Positions 35,304 to 43,889 of a stretch of 64,000 nt of DNA are shown piece after piece. This stretch comes from Erythrobacter litoralis. GTDB lineage: Bacteria; Pseudomonadota; Alphaproteobacteria; Sphingomonadales; Sphingomonadaceae. Position 1 is the stretch's first letter, and every line of letters starts with the position of its first letter. A model generated the notes under the pieces. That model ran no database searches. It worked only from the letters and a program-made list of their open reading frames with translations, and was not told the origin of the DNA. Where the stretch lies: positions 744,001-808,000 of the forward strand of contig NZ_CP017057.1 of NCBI RefSeq assembly GCF_001719165.1, in the 5' to 3' direction. Both the position numbers and the translations under genes were made by a program.

Positions 35304-35537
35304 ATGGCCCAGACCTACGAATTCTACACCGAACGCGCCGATGCCGCGGCCGATGCCGCGAAGAAGGCGGAGCTCGAAAACGTCCGCCAGCGCGAACTGC
35401 GCTCGGAAAAGACCTGGCGCGGCCTTGCCGAACAGGCCCGCAAGACGGCTCTCGAACGCGAGAAGGCCGATGCCGAACGCACCGCCCGGCGCGAAGCCGA
35501 AGCAGCCGAAGCAGCCGAGGCGGCCTCCCAGGACTGA
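35304..35537 (+). CDS. 77-residue coiled-coil protein, unknown
   Basis: The short protein is nearly all helix, with charged Ala/Glu/Arg/Lys heptad-like repeats (RADAAADAAKKAELENVRQ) and an Ala/Glu tail. AGGAGG at 35290-35295 precedes the ATG at 35304, a strong site. It has no signal or membrane segment. Similar small charged helical proteins are common in sphingomonads; function is unknown. Confidence 0.75.
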   Translation: MAQTYEFYTERADAAADAAKKAELENVRQRELRSEKTWRGLAEQARKTALEREKADAERTARREAEAAEAAEAASQD

Positions 35538-35705
35538 GCCTGCCGAAAGGCTCGCTTCGCATGCGCCGATCGCGCGGCGCGCGCGTCCGCATCCCGATCT
35601 TTCTCACTCTCTCCTCTGGCAATCCCGGGTTCATTTCCCAGCTTGCAGGTCAGGGCAGTCGTCCGATAGGCTGACCGACAAGAGAAAAGAGAGGAGAAAG
35701 CCGCG

Positions 35706-36050
35706 ATGCAGTTCCAGTTCAATTCCAACAGTTCCGTCATGGGGACCGAAAATGTCGCCGAGCGGATCGAGGAGATGGTCCGCCAGAAGCTCGCCCGCTA
35801 CGAGGAACGTCTGACGCGCGTCGAGGTCCATGTAGCCGACGAGAACGGCTCCAAGCATGGCGCGGACGACAAGCATTGCACGATCGAGGCCCGCCCGCGC
35901 GGCGGCAAGCCGATTGGCGTGACCGAAAAGGCGGCCAAGGTCGACGACGCCGCGCGCAAGGCCGCGAACACGCTCGCCCAGCGGCTCGAACGGCATTTCG
36001 GCAAGGGTGAGAAGCACAGGCACGAACCGCGCCCGGACAAGGTGCTGTAA
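35706..36050 (+). CDS. ribosome hibernation-promoting factor, short form (HPF/RaiA domain)
   Basis: The 114-residue protein contains an HPF/RaiA-type domain: IEEMVRQKLARYEERLTRVEVHVADENG, then KHCTIEARPRGGKPIGVTEK, and helix 2 VDDAARKAANTLAQRLERHFG. The C-terminal extension of long HPF is missing and replaced by a short basic tail, so it is unlikely to dimerise ribosomes by itself; it may stall 70S ribosomes like RaiA. GAGAGGAGAAAG precedes the ATG. It groups with cspA-type stress genes. Confidence 0.8.
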   Translation: MQFQFNSNSSVMGTENVAERIEEMVRQKLARYEERLTRVEVHVADENGSKHGADDKHCTIEARPRGGKPIGVTEKAAKVDDAARKAANTLAQRLERHFGKGEKHRHEPRPDKVL

Positions 36051-36141
36051 GCGCGCCGGAACGGGCCCGGGCGGCCTATCCGTGCCGCAGACATGGCGAG
36101 CTGCCGGAGCGCCGCCCTGCGGCCATGCTAGAATGCACCGC

Positions 36142-36567
36142 ATGCAAATCATGCGCGATTCCAGCCTTCCCCGTCTCGCCTTTCGCGCTCTCGCCGCTGC
36201 CTGCTGCGCCGCTGTCATCGCCGCCTTCGCGCCGTTGGAAGAACGCGGATCGAGCGCGATCGCAGCGGACGCGGAGGGCGGGCGCGACTGTTTCTTTCCG
36301 CGCAATGTCACCGGTTTCCGCAACGCGCCCGAAGGCCCGGACGGCGCGAGCCGGATCTATGTCGACGTCCGCGCAAGCGACACCTTCCTGTTCGAACTGT
36401 TCAGCCGCTGCGGCGAGCTTGCCTTCGCCCGCTCGATCGCGTTCGACACCAGCGCTGGCGTCGGCCGGGTGTGCCGCGGGCTGGAAGTCGACCTGATCGT
36501 GCCCGACCCCAATCTCGGCCCGCAACGCTGCCAGGTGAAGATGATCCGCAGGCTCGCACCCGGCTAG
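36142..36567 (+). CDS. secreted DUF6491-like protein
   Basis: The 141-residue product (from ATG 36142) has a signal-like N terminus (LAFRALAAACCAAVIAAF) and a small beta domain with conserved cysteines in GRDCFFPRNVTGFRNA, SRCGELA, RVCRGLE and PQRCQVK. The pattern CFF...V..F matches DUF6491 proteins as I recall them; the label is tentative. In-frame Met codons at 36133 and 36151 are alternatives and none has a good ribosome-binding site. It converges with the cryptochrome-like gene. Confidence 0.7.
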   Translation: MQIMRDSSLPRLAFRALAAACCAAVIAAFAPLEERGSSAIAADAEGGRDCFFPRNVTGFRNAPEGPDGASRIYVDVRASDTFLFELFSRCGELAFARSIAFDTSAGVGRVCRGLEVDLIVPDPNLGPQRCQVKMIRRLAPG

Positions 36568-36599
36568 GAAGGGACCCGCGCCGGGGCGAAGGAGTGATC

Positions 36600-37871
36600 T
36601 CAGCCCGGCAGGCCTTCGGGCGGATTGGCGCCGGTGATGCCGAGTTCGCCGAGGATCGGTTCGATCTCCTTCTTGACCCGGAAGAACCCGGCCCGCGCAT
36701 GCAGCCATGTCGCCCGCGCGAGGTCGCCGAGCAGCCAGATCACCCGCTCGTCCCGCGCCAGCGGGCCGAGCTGCTCCATCAGCGCATCGCGCGTCCAGCC
36801 GGCCGGCAGATAGGGACAGGCGACCCGGTCCATTCCCGCTTCGGCCAGGATCGCGCCAAGATCGCCCCCTTCCTCCCACGAAATGCCCTCGCACTCGAAG
36901 GCGCGGCGCGCATCCTCCATCCCGCCGGCCACCGCCCCGCGCGCGAATTGCGCTGCGGGGCCGCCGACGCCGCGCGGCGAACGGGATTCGGGCCGGGCCG
37001 CGCCGATCACCAGCGAAGGCGCGGCGGGCAGGGCGAGCGGGACATGGCTCGCCGCCTCGTCATGGAGGAGAAGCGCATAAGGCTCGGCCAGCGCCTCGGG
37101 CGCGACGGGACCGGGCAGATCGAGCGGCTGGCGACCATGTTCGCGCGCCTCGGTCAGCGGCTCGGCCTCGTCGGCGAGGTCTTGCGCGGCAAGCGGCCCG
37201 CCCGGCCGGTTGGCGGTGTAGCGGGCGATGTTGTCGGCCCGCGCCGCATAGGTCTTGCCCTGCGTGTGCAGTCCCGCGACCCAGCGCCATGACAGCGTGT
37301 TCGAGGCCGCATCGCCGTCGCGCAGGTGCCGCAGGAAGAAATCCGCGCCCAGTTCCCAATCGAGCTTCAGCGTGAAGATCCAGATGCTCGCGAACCACAT
37401 GCGCGCATGGTTGTGGAGATATCCGTGTTTGACCAGTTCGTGCGCCCATGTATCGAAAGCGGAGATGCCGGTGCGCCCTTCGATCGCTTCTTCGTAGGCG
37501 GTGCGCAGGCCCGCATTCGCATCGATCTTGTCGAAAGCCGCCTCGCGCGTGCTCCGGAAGCTGTCCCACACGCCCGGCCGCTGTTCGAGCCAGCCCTTGA
37601 AATAGACCCGCCAGAATATCTCGGAGACGAAGCTCGCAGCTTCTCGCGGGCTGTGCTGGCGCAGCACCGCCTCGATCACCTCGGCCTCGCAGATCAGGCC
37701 GGCATGGAGCCAGGGCGACAATTGCGAGACATTGGCGCGGCCACGCTCGCCCGGCGCCTCGCCCACGGGGCCGTCGTCGAAGCCGCGGGTCTCGGCGTAA
37801 TCGATCCCCGCGCTCGGCAGGAAACGGGCGAGGCGGTCGAGCGCACGGGCGCGGGTCGGGGTCCAGTCCAT
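36600..37871 (-). CDS. cryptochrome/photolyase-like FAD-binding protein lacking an N-terminal antenna domain
   Basis: The 423-residue protein begins almost directly with the photolyase FAD-binding region: NVSQLSPWLHAGLI near 48, SFVSEIFWRVYFKGWL near 80, TGISAFDTWAHELVKHGYLHN near 134 and RHLRDGDAASNTLSW near 181. The usual N-terminal alpha/beta antenna (MTHF or 8-HDF) domain is absent. Instead, residues 250-423 form a separate region of alpha/beta character (LVIGAARPES, AFECEGISWEEGGDLGAIL, VACPYLPAGWTRD) that might be a relocated or degenerate Rossmann domain. It may repair DNA, sense light or do neither. Downstream of fasciclin-gene promoter DNA, divergent. Confidence 0.8.
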   Translation of the reverse strand: MDWTPTRARALDRLARFLPSAGIDYAETRGFDDGPVGEAPGERGRANVSQLSPWLHAGLICEAEVIEAVLRQHSPREAASFVSEIFWRVYFKGWLEQRPGVWDSFRSTREAAFDKIDANAGLRTAYEEAIEGRTGISAFDTWAHELVKHGYLHNHARMWFASIWIFTLKLDWELGADFFLRHLRDGDAASNTLSWRWVAGLHTQGKTYAARADNIARYTANRPGGPLAAQDLADEAEPLTEAREHGRQPLDLPGPVAPEALAEPYALLLHDEAASHVPLALPAAPSLVIGAARPESRSPRGVGGPAAQFARGAVAGGMEDARRAFECEGISWEEGGDLGAILAEAGMDRVACPYLPAGWTRDALMEQLGPLARDERVIWLLGDLARATWLHARAGFFRVKKEIEPILGELGITGANPPEGLPG

Positions 37872-38098
37872 GCCGCTTGTAACCGCGCGCCCCCGTTCGG
37901 GTTCCGGCGTGCGGGCCGTTTCCGGCGCGAACCGCAGCGATTCACCGCGCGTGGCGGGTAAATTGTGGCAAAAAGATGGAACGCCTGTGCGACCTTATGC
38001 ATTGGCGCGGTGAGGGGGGCTGGATGACGCGCCGGCCCGTCCACTAGCCGCGCGCCGATGAGCGCGCATCCACGAATGCAATTCAAGGAGCTACCCCG

Positions 38099-38671
38099 AT
38101 GAAAATGCTCAAGATCACGCTCGCTTCCGCCATTGCGCTGGGCCTTGCCGCCTGCGCCGAGGAAGCCGCCGAAACCGATGACATGATGGCCGATGAAACC
38201 GCCATGGCCGAAGACGCGACTGCGCCGGGCACGATCCCCGAAGTGGCCGAAGGCGATGGCAACTTCACCACGCTCGTCGCCGCCGTGGGCGCGGCGGAAC
38301 TGGGCGAGACGCTGTCGGGCGAAGGGCCCTTCACCGTCTTCGCGCCGACCGACGAAGCCTTCGCCAAGCTGCCCGAGGGCACGGTCGAGGCCCTCACCAC
38401 CGAGGAAACCGACAAGCTGAAGTCGATCCTCACCTATCACGTCGTTGAAGGCGCGATGGATGCCGCGGCCGTGACCAGCGCGATCGAGGACGCGGGCGAG
38501 GAAGGCCTCGTGGTCGAGACGGTCGGTGGCGGCACCTTCACCGCGACTCTGGTCGACGGGCAGGTGATGATCACCGATGCCGCGGGCAACACCGCGACCG
38601 TGACCGCGACCGATGTCGAGGCCTCGAACGGCGTGATCCACGTCATCGACACGGTGCTGATGCCCGAATAA
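38099..38671 (+). CDS. fasciclin-domain lipoprotein
   Basis: The 190-residue protein has a lipobox (ALGLAACAE, Cys near residue 19), an acidic Met/Ala-rich linker, and one FAS1 domain with GEGPFTVFAPTDEAFAKLPEG, SILTYHVVEG and NGVIHVIDTVLMP (H1 and H2 blocks). FAS1 proteins mediate adhesion or matrix contact at the cell surface. AAGGAG precedes ATG 38099. An intrinsic terminator follows at 38701. Confidence 0.93.
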   Translation: MKMLKITLASAIALGLAACAEEAAETDDMMADETAMAEDATAPGTIPEVAEGDGNFTTLVAAVGAAELGETLSGEGPFTVFAPTDEAFAKLPEGTVEALTTEETDKLKSILTYHVVEGAMDAAAVTSAIEDAGEEGLVVETVGGGTFTATLVDGQVMITDAAGNTATVTATDVEASNGVIHVIDTVLMPE

Positions 38672-38700
38672 GCTTCGGTTCATCCGGAATATTGTGGAAA

Positions 38701-38726
38701 GGCGGGCCCTCGCGGGTCCGCCTTTT
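38701..38726 (+). terminator. intrinsic terminator of the fasciclin gene
   Basis: GGCGGGCCC (38701-38709) pairs with GGGTCCGCC (38714-38722) with one wobble and a TCGC loop, followed by TTTT at 38723-38726. Confidence 0.88.
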
Positions 38727-38781
38727 GCATATGGGCGGCTGACCCATTAGACCGGTGTCCGCGCCAAGGAGAGAGAACACG

Positions 38782-39231
38782 ATGTCGCACGCCCCCCGAG
38801 CCGGCCTGGTCGGGATCGCCGCTGGCCTCACGCTCGCCGCCTGCGGGGGTGGGGACGGGGACGCGATCGACCGCGATACCGAACCCTTTTCCGGGATCGG
38901 CGAAGGCGAAGTGATCGAAGTCACCGGGACCGAACCGTTCTGGGGCATGACGATCGACCAGGCCGAAGGCGCGGCCGCCTATTCCACGCCCGAGAACATC
39001 GATGGGCAGCGCTTCGCGGTCGAACGGTTCGCCGGGAATAACGGGCTTGGCTTTACCGGCACGCTCGATAGCGGCGATGGCGTCACCGTCACCATCACGC
39101 CGGGCGAATGCAGCGACGGGATGAGCGATCGCACCTATCCCTTCACCGCCATCGCCGAGGTGGGAGAGCGCGACCTTGCGGGCTGCGCCTTCACCGATAC
39201 GCAGGGCTTTACCGGGCCCGCCGCGCCATGA
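38782..39231 (+). CDS. COG3650-like lipoprotein
   Basis: The 149-residue protein has a lipobox (AAGLTLAACGGG) and a small beta domain with VTGTEPFWGMTI, then CSDGMSDRTYPFTA near residue 108 and GCAFTDTQGF, resembling COG3650/META-like lipoproteins. Function is unknown. AAGGAGAG precedes the ATG at 38782. Its stop overlaps the start of the membrane-protein gene by 4 bp. Confidence 0.82.
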   Translation: MSHAPRAGLVGIAAGLTLAACGGGDGDAIDRDTEPFSGIGEGEVIEVTGTEPFWGMTIDQAEGAAAYSTPENIDGQRFAVERFAGNNGLGFTGTLDSGDGVTVTITPGECSDGMSDRTYPFTAIAEVGERDLAGCAFTDTQGFTGPAAP

Positions 39232-39611
39232 ACGAAGGCCGTCTCGGAGCGCCGATCGGGCGCCGCCCGGTGGGGCAGGGCTGGCGGCTCTTCCTGTGGC
39301 TTGCCGCCGCGTTCAATTTCGTGGTCGGCCTGCTCGGCATGCTATCTCCCGCCGCCAGCTTCGATGCGCGGCTGATCGGGCTGTTCGTCTTCGCTTTCGG
39401 GATCGTCTACCTCCAGGCCGCGCGCGATCCCGAACGGCTCGCCCCGGTGCTGTGGGCGGGCGTCATCGCCAAGGTCGGGACCGCAGCCCTGTTCGCGCCG
39501 CAGGGTTTCGGCGCGGACGGATCGCTGCTGGTGGCGAGCGCGGTGGTGATCGACGCTCTGTTCGCGGTCGGTTTCCTCGCTTTCCTGCTTTCACGCGGGG
39601 GCGATCTCTGA
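39228..39611 (+). CDS. four-span integral membrane protein, unknown
   Basis: The 127-residue protein has about four hydrophobic segments (FLWLAAAFNFVVGLLGML, LIGLFVFAFGIVYLQAA, VLWAGVIAKVGTAALFA, VVIDALFAVGFLAFLL). It is not recognised. It is translationally coupled to the lipoprotein gene before it (ATGA overlap), so the two products may act together at the envelope. Confidence 0.75.
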   Translation: MNEGRLGAPIGRRPVGQGWRLFLWLAAAFNFVVGLLGMLSPAASFDARLIGLFVFAFGIVYLQAARDPERLAPVLWAGVIAKVGTAALFAPQGFGADGSLLVASAVVIDALFAVGFLAFLLSRGGDL

Positions 39612-39679
39612 CGCCGGCTGTGCTTGATGCGAATGCGTCGCAGGAAAAACGTATCCCGATCAATGACTTGATCCCTATC

Positions 39680-39705
39680 GGAACCGAGCACCCGAATCTG
39701 CCGTT
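39680..39705 (+). promoter_or_regulatory. EcfG-like promoter upstream of the LOV kinase
   Basis: GGAAC (39680-39684) and GTT (39703-39705) are separated by 18 bases. The consensus for the alphaproteobacterial general stress sigma factor is GGAAC-N16/17-GTT, so the spacing is one or two bases long. The predicted start would lie about 65 bp upstream of the GTG. Confidence 0.4.
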
Positions 39706-39779
39706 GTAGAAAAGCAACCTATGTTCGGGTCACAGCGCCGACATTCGCTCCGGCGCCAAGACCGTGGGATGGAAGATAC

Positions 39780-40862
39780 GTGAGCACTGACGACCAAAGC
39801 GAACCCAGGCTGAGCCAGCAGGCGCTCATGCGCTTCGACGACGCGCCCGACCGGTTTCGTGCCGGCGAGACGGGGGATCGTTTCTCGGGCGCATCGGGGG
39901 TCCTGTTCGAACAGGCCATGGCCCAGACCCGCATGGCGATCTGCCTGTCAGATCCGCATGCACCCGACCATCCAATCGTCTTCGCCAACCGCGCCTTTCG
40001 CCAGCTGACGGGCTATTCGGAAGAGGAGGTCCTCGGCCGGAACTGCCGCTTCCTGCAGGGACCAAAGACAGATCCCGAACCCGTCGCCCGCATCCGCGAG
40101 GCGATCGCGAACGAGGACGTGGTCGTGGTCGAACTGCTCAATTATCGCAAGAACGGCACGACCTTCTGGAACGCGCTCCATCTCGGCCCGATCTACAACG
40201 ATGCGGGCGAACTCGTCTATTTTTTCGGCAGCCAGTGGGACGTGTCCGACGTGCGCGCCGCGCGGGCGGAGGAACAGCACGCGCGCGAAATGGCGCGCGA
40301 GCTTTCGCACCGGATGAAGAACATGTTCGCGGTGATTTCCGGTATCGTCAACGTTACCGGACGGATGCGAGGCATCCAGTCCGAGGCGGCGGAGATCAAT
40401 GCCCGCATCCAGGCGCTGGGCCGCGCCTACGAAACCACGCTCGACGATGCATCGTCGGGCAGCATCGATATCGGCGGAGCGATCCGTGCCGTGCTCACTC
40501 CCTACGACCAGGGATCGGGGCGGCTGACGCTCGAGGGCGAGAACGCCCGCATGCCCTTTGCGATCATCTCCATCGTCGGCATGATCCTCCATGAAATGGC
40601 CGCCAATGCGATGAAGCATGGCGCCTGGACCGATCCCGATGGCCGGGTCCGCGTCGCATGGGAATCCGGCGAGGGCGACACGACGCTCGTCATCCGCTGG
40701 GAGGAAAGCGGCGGCCCGGCAGTCGATGCGAGGCGGATAGAGGCCGGGACCGGCACCGCGATCGTCGACCGCATGCTCGCCACGGCGCGCGGGCGGATCG
40801 AGCGCGAATGGAAGGAGAGCGGACTGACCGCGACGATCACGGTCCCGGCGCGCGCGATCTGA
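39780..40862 (+). CDS. LOV-domain blue-light histidine kinase, HWE/HisKA_2 type
   Basis: The 360-residue soluble protein has a LOV domain with the photoactive cysteine C89 in GRNCRFLQGP, FMN-contact NYRKNG and FFGSQ (Q152), then a DHp segment ELSHRMKNMFAVISG with phospho-acceptor H177, and an HWE-type ATPase domain with LHEMAANAMKHGAW and the W-x-E motif RWEESG. The layout and size match EL346-type LOV-HKs of Erythrobacter. Light-driven Cys-FMN adduct formation should raise or change autophosphorylation. The start is GTG 39780. Its stop overlaps the response-regulator ATG. Confidence 0.95.
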   Translation: MSTDDQSEPRLSQQALMRFDDAPDRFRAGETGDRFSGASGVLFEQAMAQTRMAICLSDPHAPDHPIVFANRAFRQLTGYSEEEVLGRNCRFLQGPKTDPEPVARIREAIANEDVVVVELLNYRKNGTTFWNALHLGPIYNDAGELVYFFGSQWDVSDVRAARAEEQHAREMARELSHRMKNMFAVISGIVNVTGRMRGIQSEAAEINARIQALGRAYETTLDDASSGSIDIGGAIRAVLTPYDQGSGRLTLEGENARMPFAIISIVGMILHEMAANAMKHGAWTDPDGRVRVAWESGEGDTTLVIRWEESGGPAVDARRIEAGTGTAIVDRMLATARGRIEREWKESGLTATITVPARAI

Positions 40863-41260
40863 TGGCCGGTGTCTGCAAGATCCTCCTCCTCGAAGACGAA
40901 CCGATCATCCTCATGGATCTCGAATTCGCGGCCGAGGATCTTGGCTGCGATGCCGTGCCCGCGTCGAACTGCGCGGGGGCGCTCGAACGGCTGGCGACGC
41001 TTGGCGGGGTCGATGTGGCGGTGCTCGATGTCAGCCTCGCGGGCGGCGAGACCTGCCTGCCGGTGGCCGAGGAACTGGGCCGGCTCGGCATTCCCTATTT
41101 GCTCCATTCGGGCGATCTCGATCGCCATGACGAACGCATCCGCCGGCTCGATGCCGATCTCATCGCCAAGCCCGCGAGCGCCGACGACGTGATCGCCGCC
41201 GCGATTACCCGCTGCGACCGCTGCAATGGCGGGCGCGACCGAGGCGAACCGATCGATTAA
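40862..41260 (+). CDS. single-domain response regulator, partner of the LOV kinase
   Basis: The 132-residue CheY-like receiver has the acidic pocket E11-D12, phospho-acceptor D56 (VAVLDVSLAG), S83 (LLHSGDL) and K103 (IAKPAS). No output domain follows, so it signals by protein contact. Its ATG overlaps the kinase stop by one base (TGATG), strong evidence for a cognate pair. Confidence 0.92.
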   Translation: MAGVCKILLLEDEPIILMDLEFAAEDLGCDAVPASNCAGALERLATLGGVDVAVLDVSLAGGETCLPVAEELGRLGIPYLLHSGDLDRHDERIRRLDADLIAKPASADDVIAAAITRCDRCNGGRDRGEPID

Positions 41261-41266
41261 GGCGTC

Positions 41267-42736
41267 CTAGAAAAGACCCGGAATCTCGAACTGCGCAGGA
41301 TTGGGCCTGCGCGGCTGGAGCATGCGCCGCGTATCGCCGAGCGGCACCATCGCGCGCTGGCTTTCCGCGCTAGCCCCGGCAATGCCCTTGTCGGACTGTG
41401 CGGCAATCGGGTTGCAGCTGCGCCCGGCCAGGAAATCGAGCGCGGCTGCGACCGAATCCTCGGCCGGATCGCCGAGCGGCTCGAAGATGTCGTCCGGCGC
41501 CGCGCAGGTGTTTGGCACGGTCGATGCGAGGCCCGAGAAATAGTCGCCTTCATCGTCGGCATTGACGGTCTTGAACGTCACCGCGCGTACGCGCAGGTCG
41601 CACCGCTCGAGATCGAAGCCGAACTGGCCGACCGGCTTGCCGAAGGTGTTGGTGCCGACCAGCGCGACATTATTGCCGAGATAGGGGACCATGGAATTGA
41701 TGACGAGCTCGCTCGCCGAGGCGGTCCCGCCGCGCCCGATGAAGGCGATCTTGGTTGGCTGGATCGCTTCGTCCTCGAAATCGAAGAACTCGGTTTCGTT
41801 GTCGGCGGATTTCGACGGGCGCAACACGGTGCGGCTCCACACGTCGCCCACGCGGCCCCGGCCGAGCAGGTCGCCGAGCGTATCGGCGACATCCACCAGC
41901 CCGCCGCCATTATAGCGGAAATCGATGATGAGCTCGGTGACGCCCTCACCGCGGAAGAGGTCGAAGGCGTCCTCGAGCTGGGCCGAGGCATCGCGCACGA
42001 TGAAGGTGCGAAGGTTGAGATAGCCGACCTTCTTCGCCCCGTCCTGGATGATCTGCACCCCGTAGCGGTCCGAAATCGGGTCGAGCGAGAACTCGCTCTT
42101 GGCCACGCTCTGCTCGATCACCGTGCCGTCCGCGGTGCGGAAGCGCAGGACGCGCGTCACGCCCGGATCGGACGGGCCGAGCGCGTTGATCACGGCCTGC
42201 GGCCCGCCGCTCGCCATCAGGTTGCTGACGAGCTGGAGATTGGTCGTCGTCGTGCCGATCGCCAGCAGTTCGGTTCCGCGGTCGATCCCGGCGGCGAAAC
42301 CGTTGCCGTTCTCAAAGGCTTCGAGCGCGAGGACGCGGTTGTTCGCCGTGTCATAGGCAAGCCGCACGCCGAAGCCCGCGCTCGAGCCGGAATTGATGAG
42401 CTCGTTCTCTTCCTCGATCGAGGTGGCGAAGGTGAAGCCGCGGTCGATGTCCTGCGCACGCGCCGGGGCGACGCGTGCGTCGAGGAAGTCCTGCACGTCG
42501 TTGAAGGCCGCCGGGTCGACCGTGTCGTCGAGCAGGTCGGGGAAGAGATACCACTCGTTCAGGACCGCATTGGCGTAGTCGATTTCCTCCGCCGCGGTGC
42601 AGGCCGCGGTCGTCGGGGTCGGTGTCGGCGTGGGGCTCGGCCCGCCGGAGGTCGGCGGCGGGTTCGATCCGCCGCCGCCGCAAGCGGCGAGGGCGAGCGC
42701 GAGCGTGGCGGTAAGCGCGGTGCGACCGATCTTCAT
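41267..42736 (-). CDS. S41-family (C-terminal processing) peptidase, lipoprotein
   Basis: The 489-residue protein has a lipobox ([12 protein letters not shown]), a Pro/Thr linker (PSPTPTPTPTT), a PDZ-like region and the S41 tail-specific protease domain. IIDFRYNGGG near residue 305 and the catalytic region GRGGTASASELVINSM near 361 and FGKPVGQF near 390 (Ser/Lys dyad type) are visible. It probably acts in the periplasm on protein C termini. It is convergent with the response-regulator gene (6 bp gap) and divergent from the YbhB gene. Confidence 0.92.
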   Translation of the reverse strand: MKIGRTALTATLALALAACGGGGSNPPPTSGGPSPTPTPTPTTAACTAAEEIDYANAVLNEWYLFPDLLDDTVDPAAFNDVQDFLDARVAPARAQDIDRGFTFATSIEEENELINSGSSAGFGVRLAYDTANNRVLALEAFENGNGFAAGIDRGTELLAIGTTTTNLQLVSNLMASGGPQAVINALGPSDPGVTRVLRFRTADGTVIEQSVAKSEFSLDPISDRYGVQIIQDGAKKVGYLNLRTFIVRDASAQLEDAFDLFRGEGVTELIIDFRYNGGGLVDVADTLGDLLGRGRVGDVWSRTVLRPSKSADNETEFFDFEDEAIQPTKIAFIGRGGTASASELVINSMVPYLGNNVALVGTNTFGKPVGQFGFDLERCDLRVRAVTFKTVNADDEGDYFSGLASTVPNTCAAPDDIFEPLGDPAEDSVAAALDFLAGRSCNPIAAQSDKGIAGASAESQRAMVPLGDTRRMLQPRRPNPAQFEIPGLF

Positions 42737-43010
42737 GGGATGTGCGACTCCGGAAAAAAGGACTGCATGAACGATAGCTTGGACGGATCCGCGGGGGTGC
42801 GAATCCGCTTTCTTCATGCAATGAAGGGGGCGCTTGGGCAAGGCGGCGCGGGCGTTTCGGCGGCGATCGGGACGCATCCCGTGCGCTCTTGGCCCCTTTT
42901 CGAGCCCCGGTCCGGCGGGTTTTCCGCAGAAACCGGGGCAAAAAGGCCTGGCCCTCTCTACTATCGGGGGGGCAACCGCACTAGCAGGAAGGAATGAGAG
43001 CGACCGAGTC

Positions 43011-43598
43011 ATGACCGAATTGCCCCAATGGATCGCATCGAAACTGCCTTCGGGCGCGCGCCACGGCGGCCTTGCCATCGCGCGGCTGGGGGACGAGCGC
43101 ACGCTCGCGAAGGGCGGCTTTGCGCTGTCGAGCCCGGCCTTCGCCGCCGGGGACCAGCTCGACCCGTGCTTCACCGCCAAGGAGGAGGACGCGGTCGCCC
43201 CGCCGCTCGAATGGACCGCGCCGCCGCCGGGCAGCCAAGAAATCGTGATCGTCGCCGAGGACGCCTCGAGTGACGCGGTCGAGCCGCAATGCCACTGGCT
43301 CGTCTGGGGCCTGCCCGGGCAGAAGGGCAAGCTGCTTGAAGGCGAAACCCCGCCGCGCACGGGCAAGAATGCTCTTGGCAATTCGGAATGGCTGTTGCCC
43401 AACCCGCCGCTGGGCGAGACGCGGCATTACGTGTTCCAGGCCTTTGCCACGGACCTGCCATTGACCACCATGCCCGGCGCCACGCGCGAGGACATCATCA
43501 AGGCGCTCGCAGGATCGGTGACGGCCTGTGCCGTCCTCAACGCGCCTTTCACCGGGACACCCGCCGACGACTACGCCCCGGCGGATGACGACTTTTGA
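43011..43598 (+). CDS. YbhB/YbcL-family Raf-kinase-inhibitor-like (PEBP) protein
   Basis: The 195-residue protein has the PEBP signatures FALSSPAFAAGDQLDPCF near 39, PPLEWTAPPPGSQEIVIVAEDAS near 66 and CHWLVWGLP near 95, then GETRHYVFQAFA. PEBPs bind anionic or phospholipid ligands; bacterial functions are unclear. The ATG at 43011 is the only reasonable start in frame; the AGGAAGGA upstream is far (about 18 bp). The SWIB gene follows by 30 bp. Confidence 0.92.
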   Translation: MTELPQWIASKLPSGARHGGLAIARLGDERTLAKGGFALSSPAFAAGDQLDPCFTAKEEDAVAPPLEWTAPPPGSQEIVIVAEDASSDAVEPQCHWLVWGLPGQKGKLLEGETPPRTGKNALGNSEWLLPNPPLGETRHYVFQAFATDLPLTTMPGATREDIIKALAGSVTACAVLNAPFTGTPADDYAPADDDF

Positions 43599-43628
43599 CT
43601 TACCTGCCATGATAAAAGGAGAAGGATG

Positions 43629-43877
43629 ATGGCTGGCAATAACGCGCTACAGAAACCGGTGCAGCTTTCGGGGGACCTCGAAGCGGTGGTCGGCAAGGGT
43701 CCGATGACCCGCGCCCAGGTCACCTCGAAGGTCTGGGAATACATCAAGGCGAACAACCTTCAGGATCAGAAGGACAAGCGCCAGATTAATCCCGACGCCA
43801 AGCTTGGCGCGGTGATCGGGAAGGACCAGATCTCGATGTTCAAGATGACGGCGGCGGTGTCCAAGCACCTCAGCTGA
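43629..43877 (+). CDS. SWIB/MDM2-domain protein
   Basis: The 82-residue protein is a single SWIB domain: PVQLSGDLEAVVGKGPMTRAQVTSKVWEYIK, NNLQDQKDKRQINPDAKL, then IGKDQISMFKMTAAVSKHL. SWIB domains bind chromatin-associated proteins in eukaryotes; in bacteria the role is unknown, with chlamydial cases fused to topoisomerase. ATG 43629 is seven bases from AGGAG; ATG 43626 is nearer. Downstream of the PEBP gene, likely co-transcribed. Confidence 0.93.
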   Translation: MAGNNALQKPVQLSGDLEAVVGKGPMTRAQVTSKVWEYIKANNLQDQKDKRQINPDAKLGAVIGKDQISMFKMTAAVSKHLS

Positions 43878-43889
43878 AGCCCTGACCGG

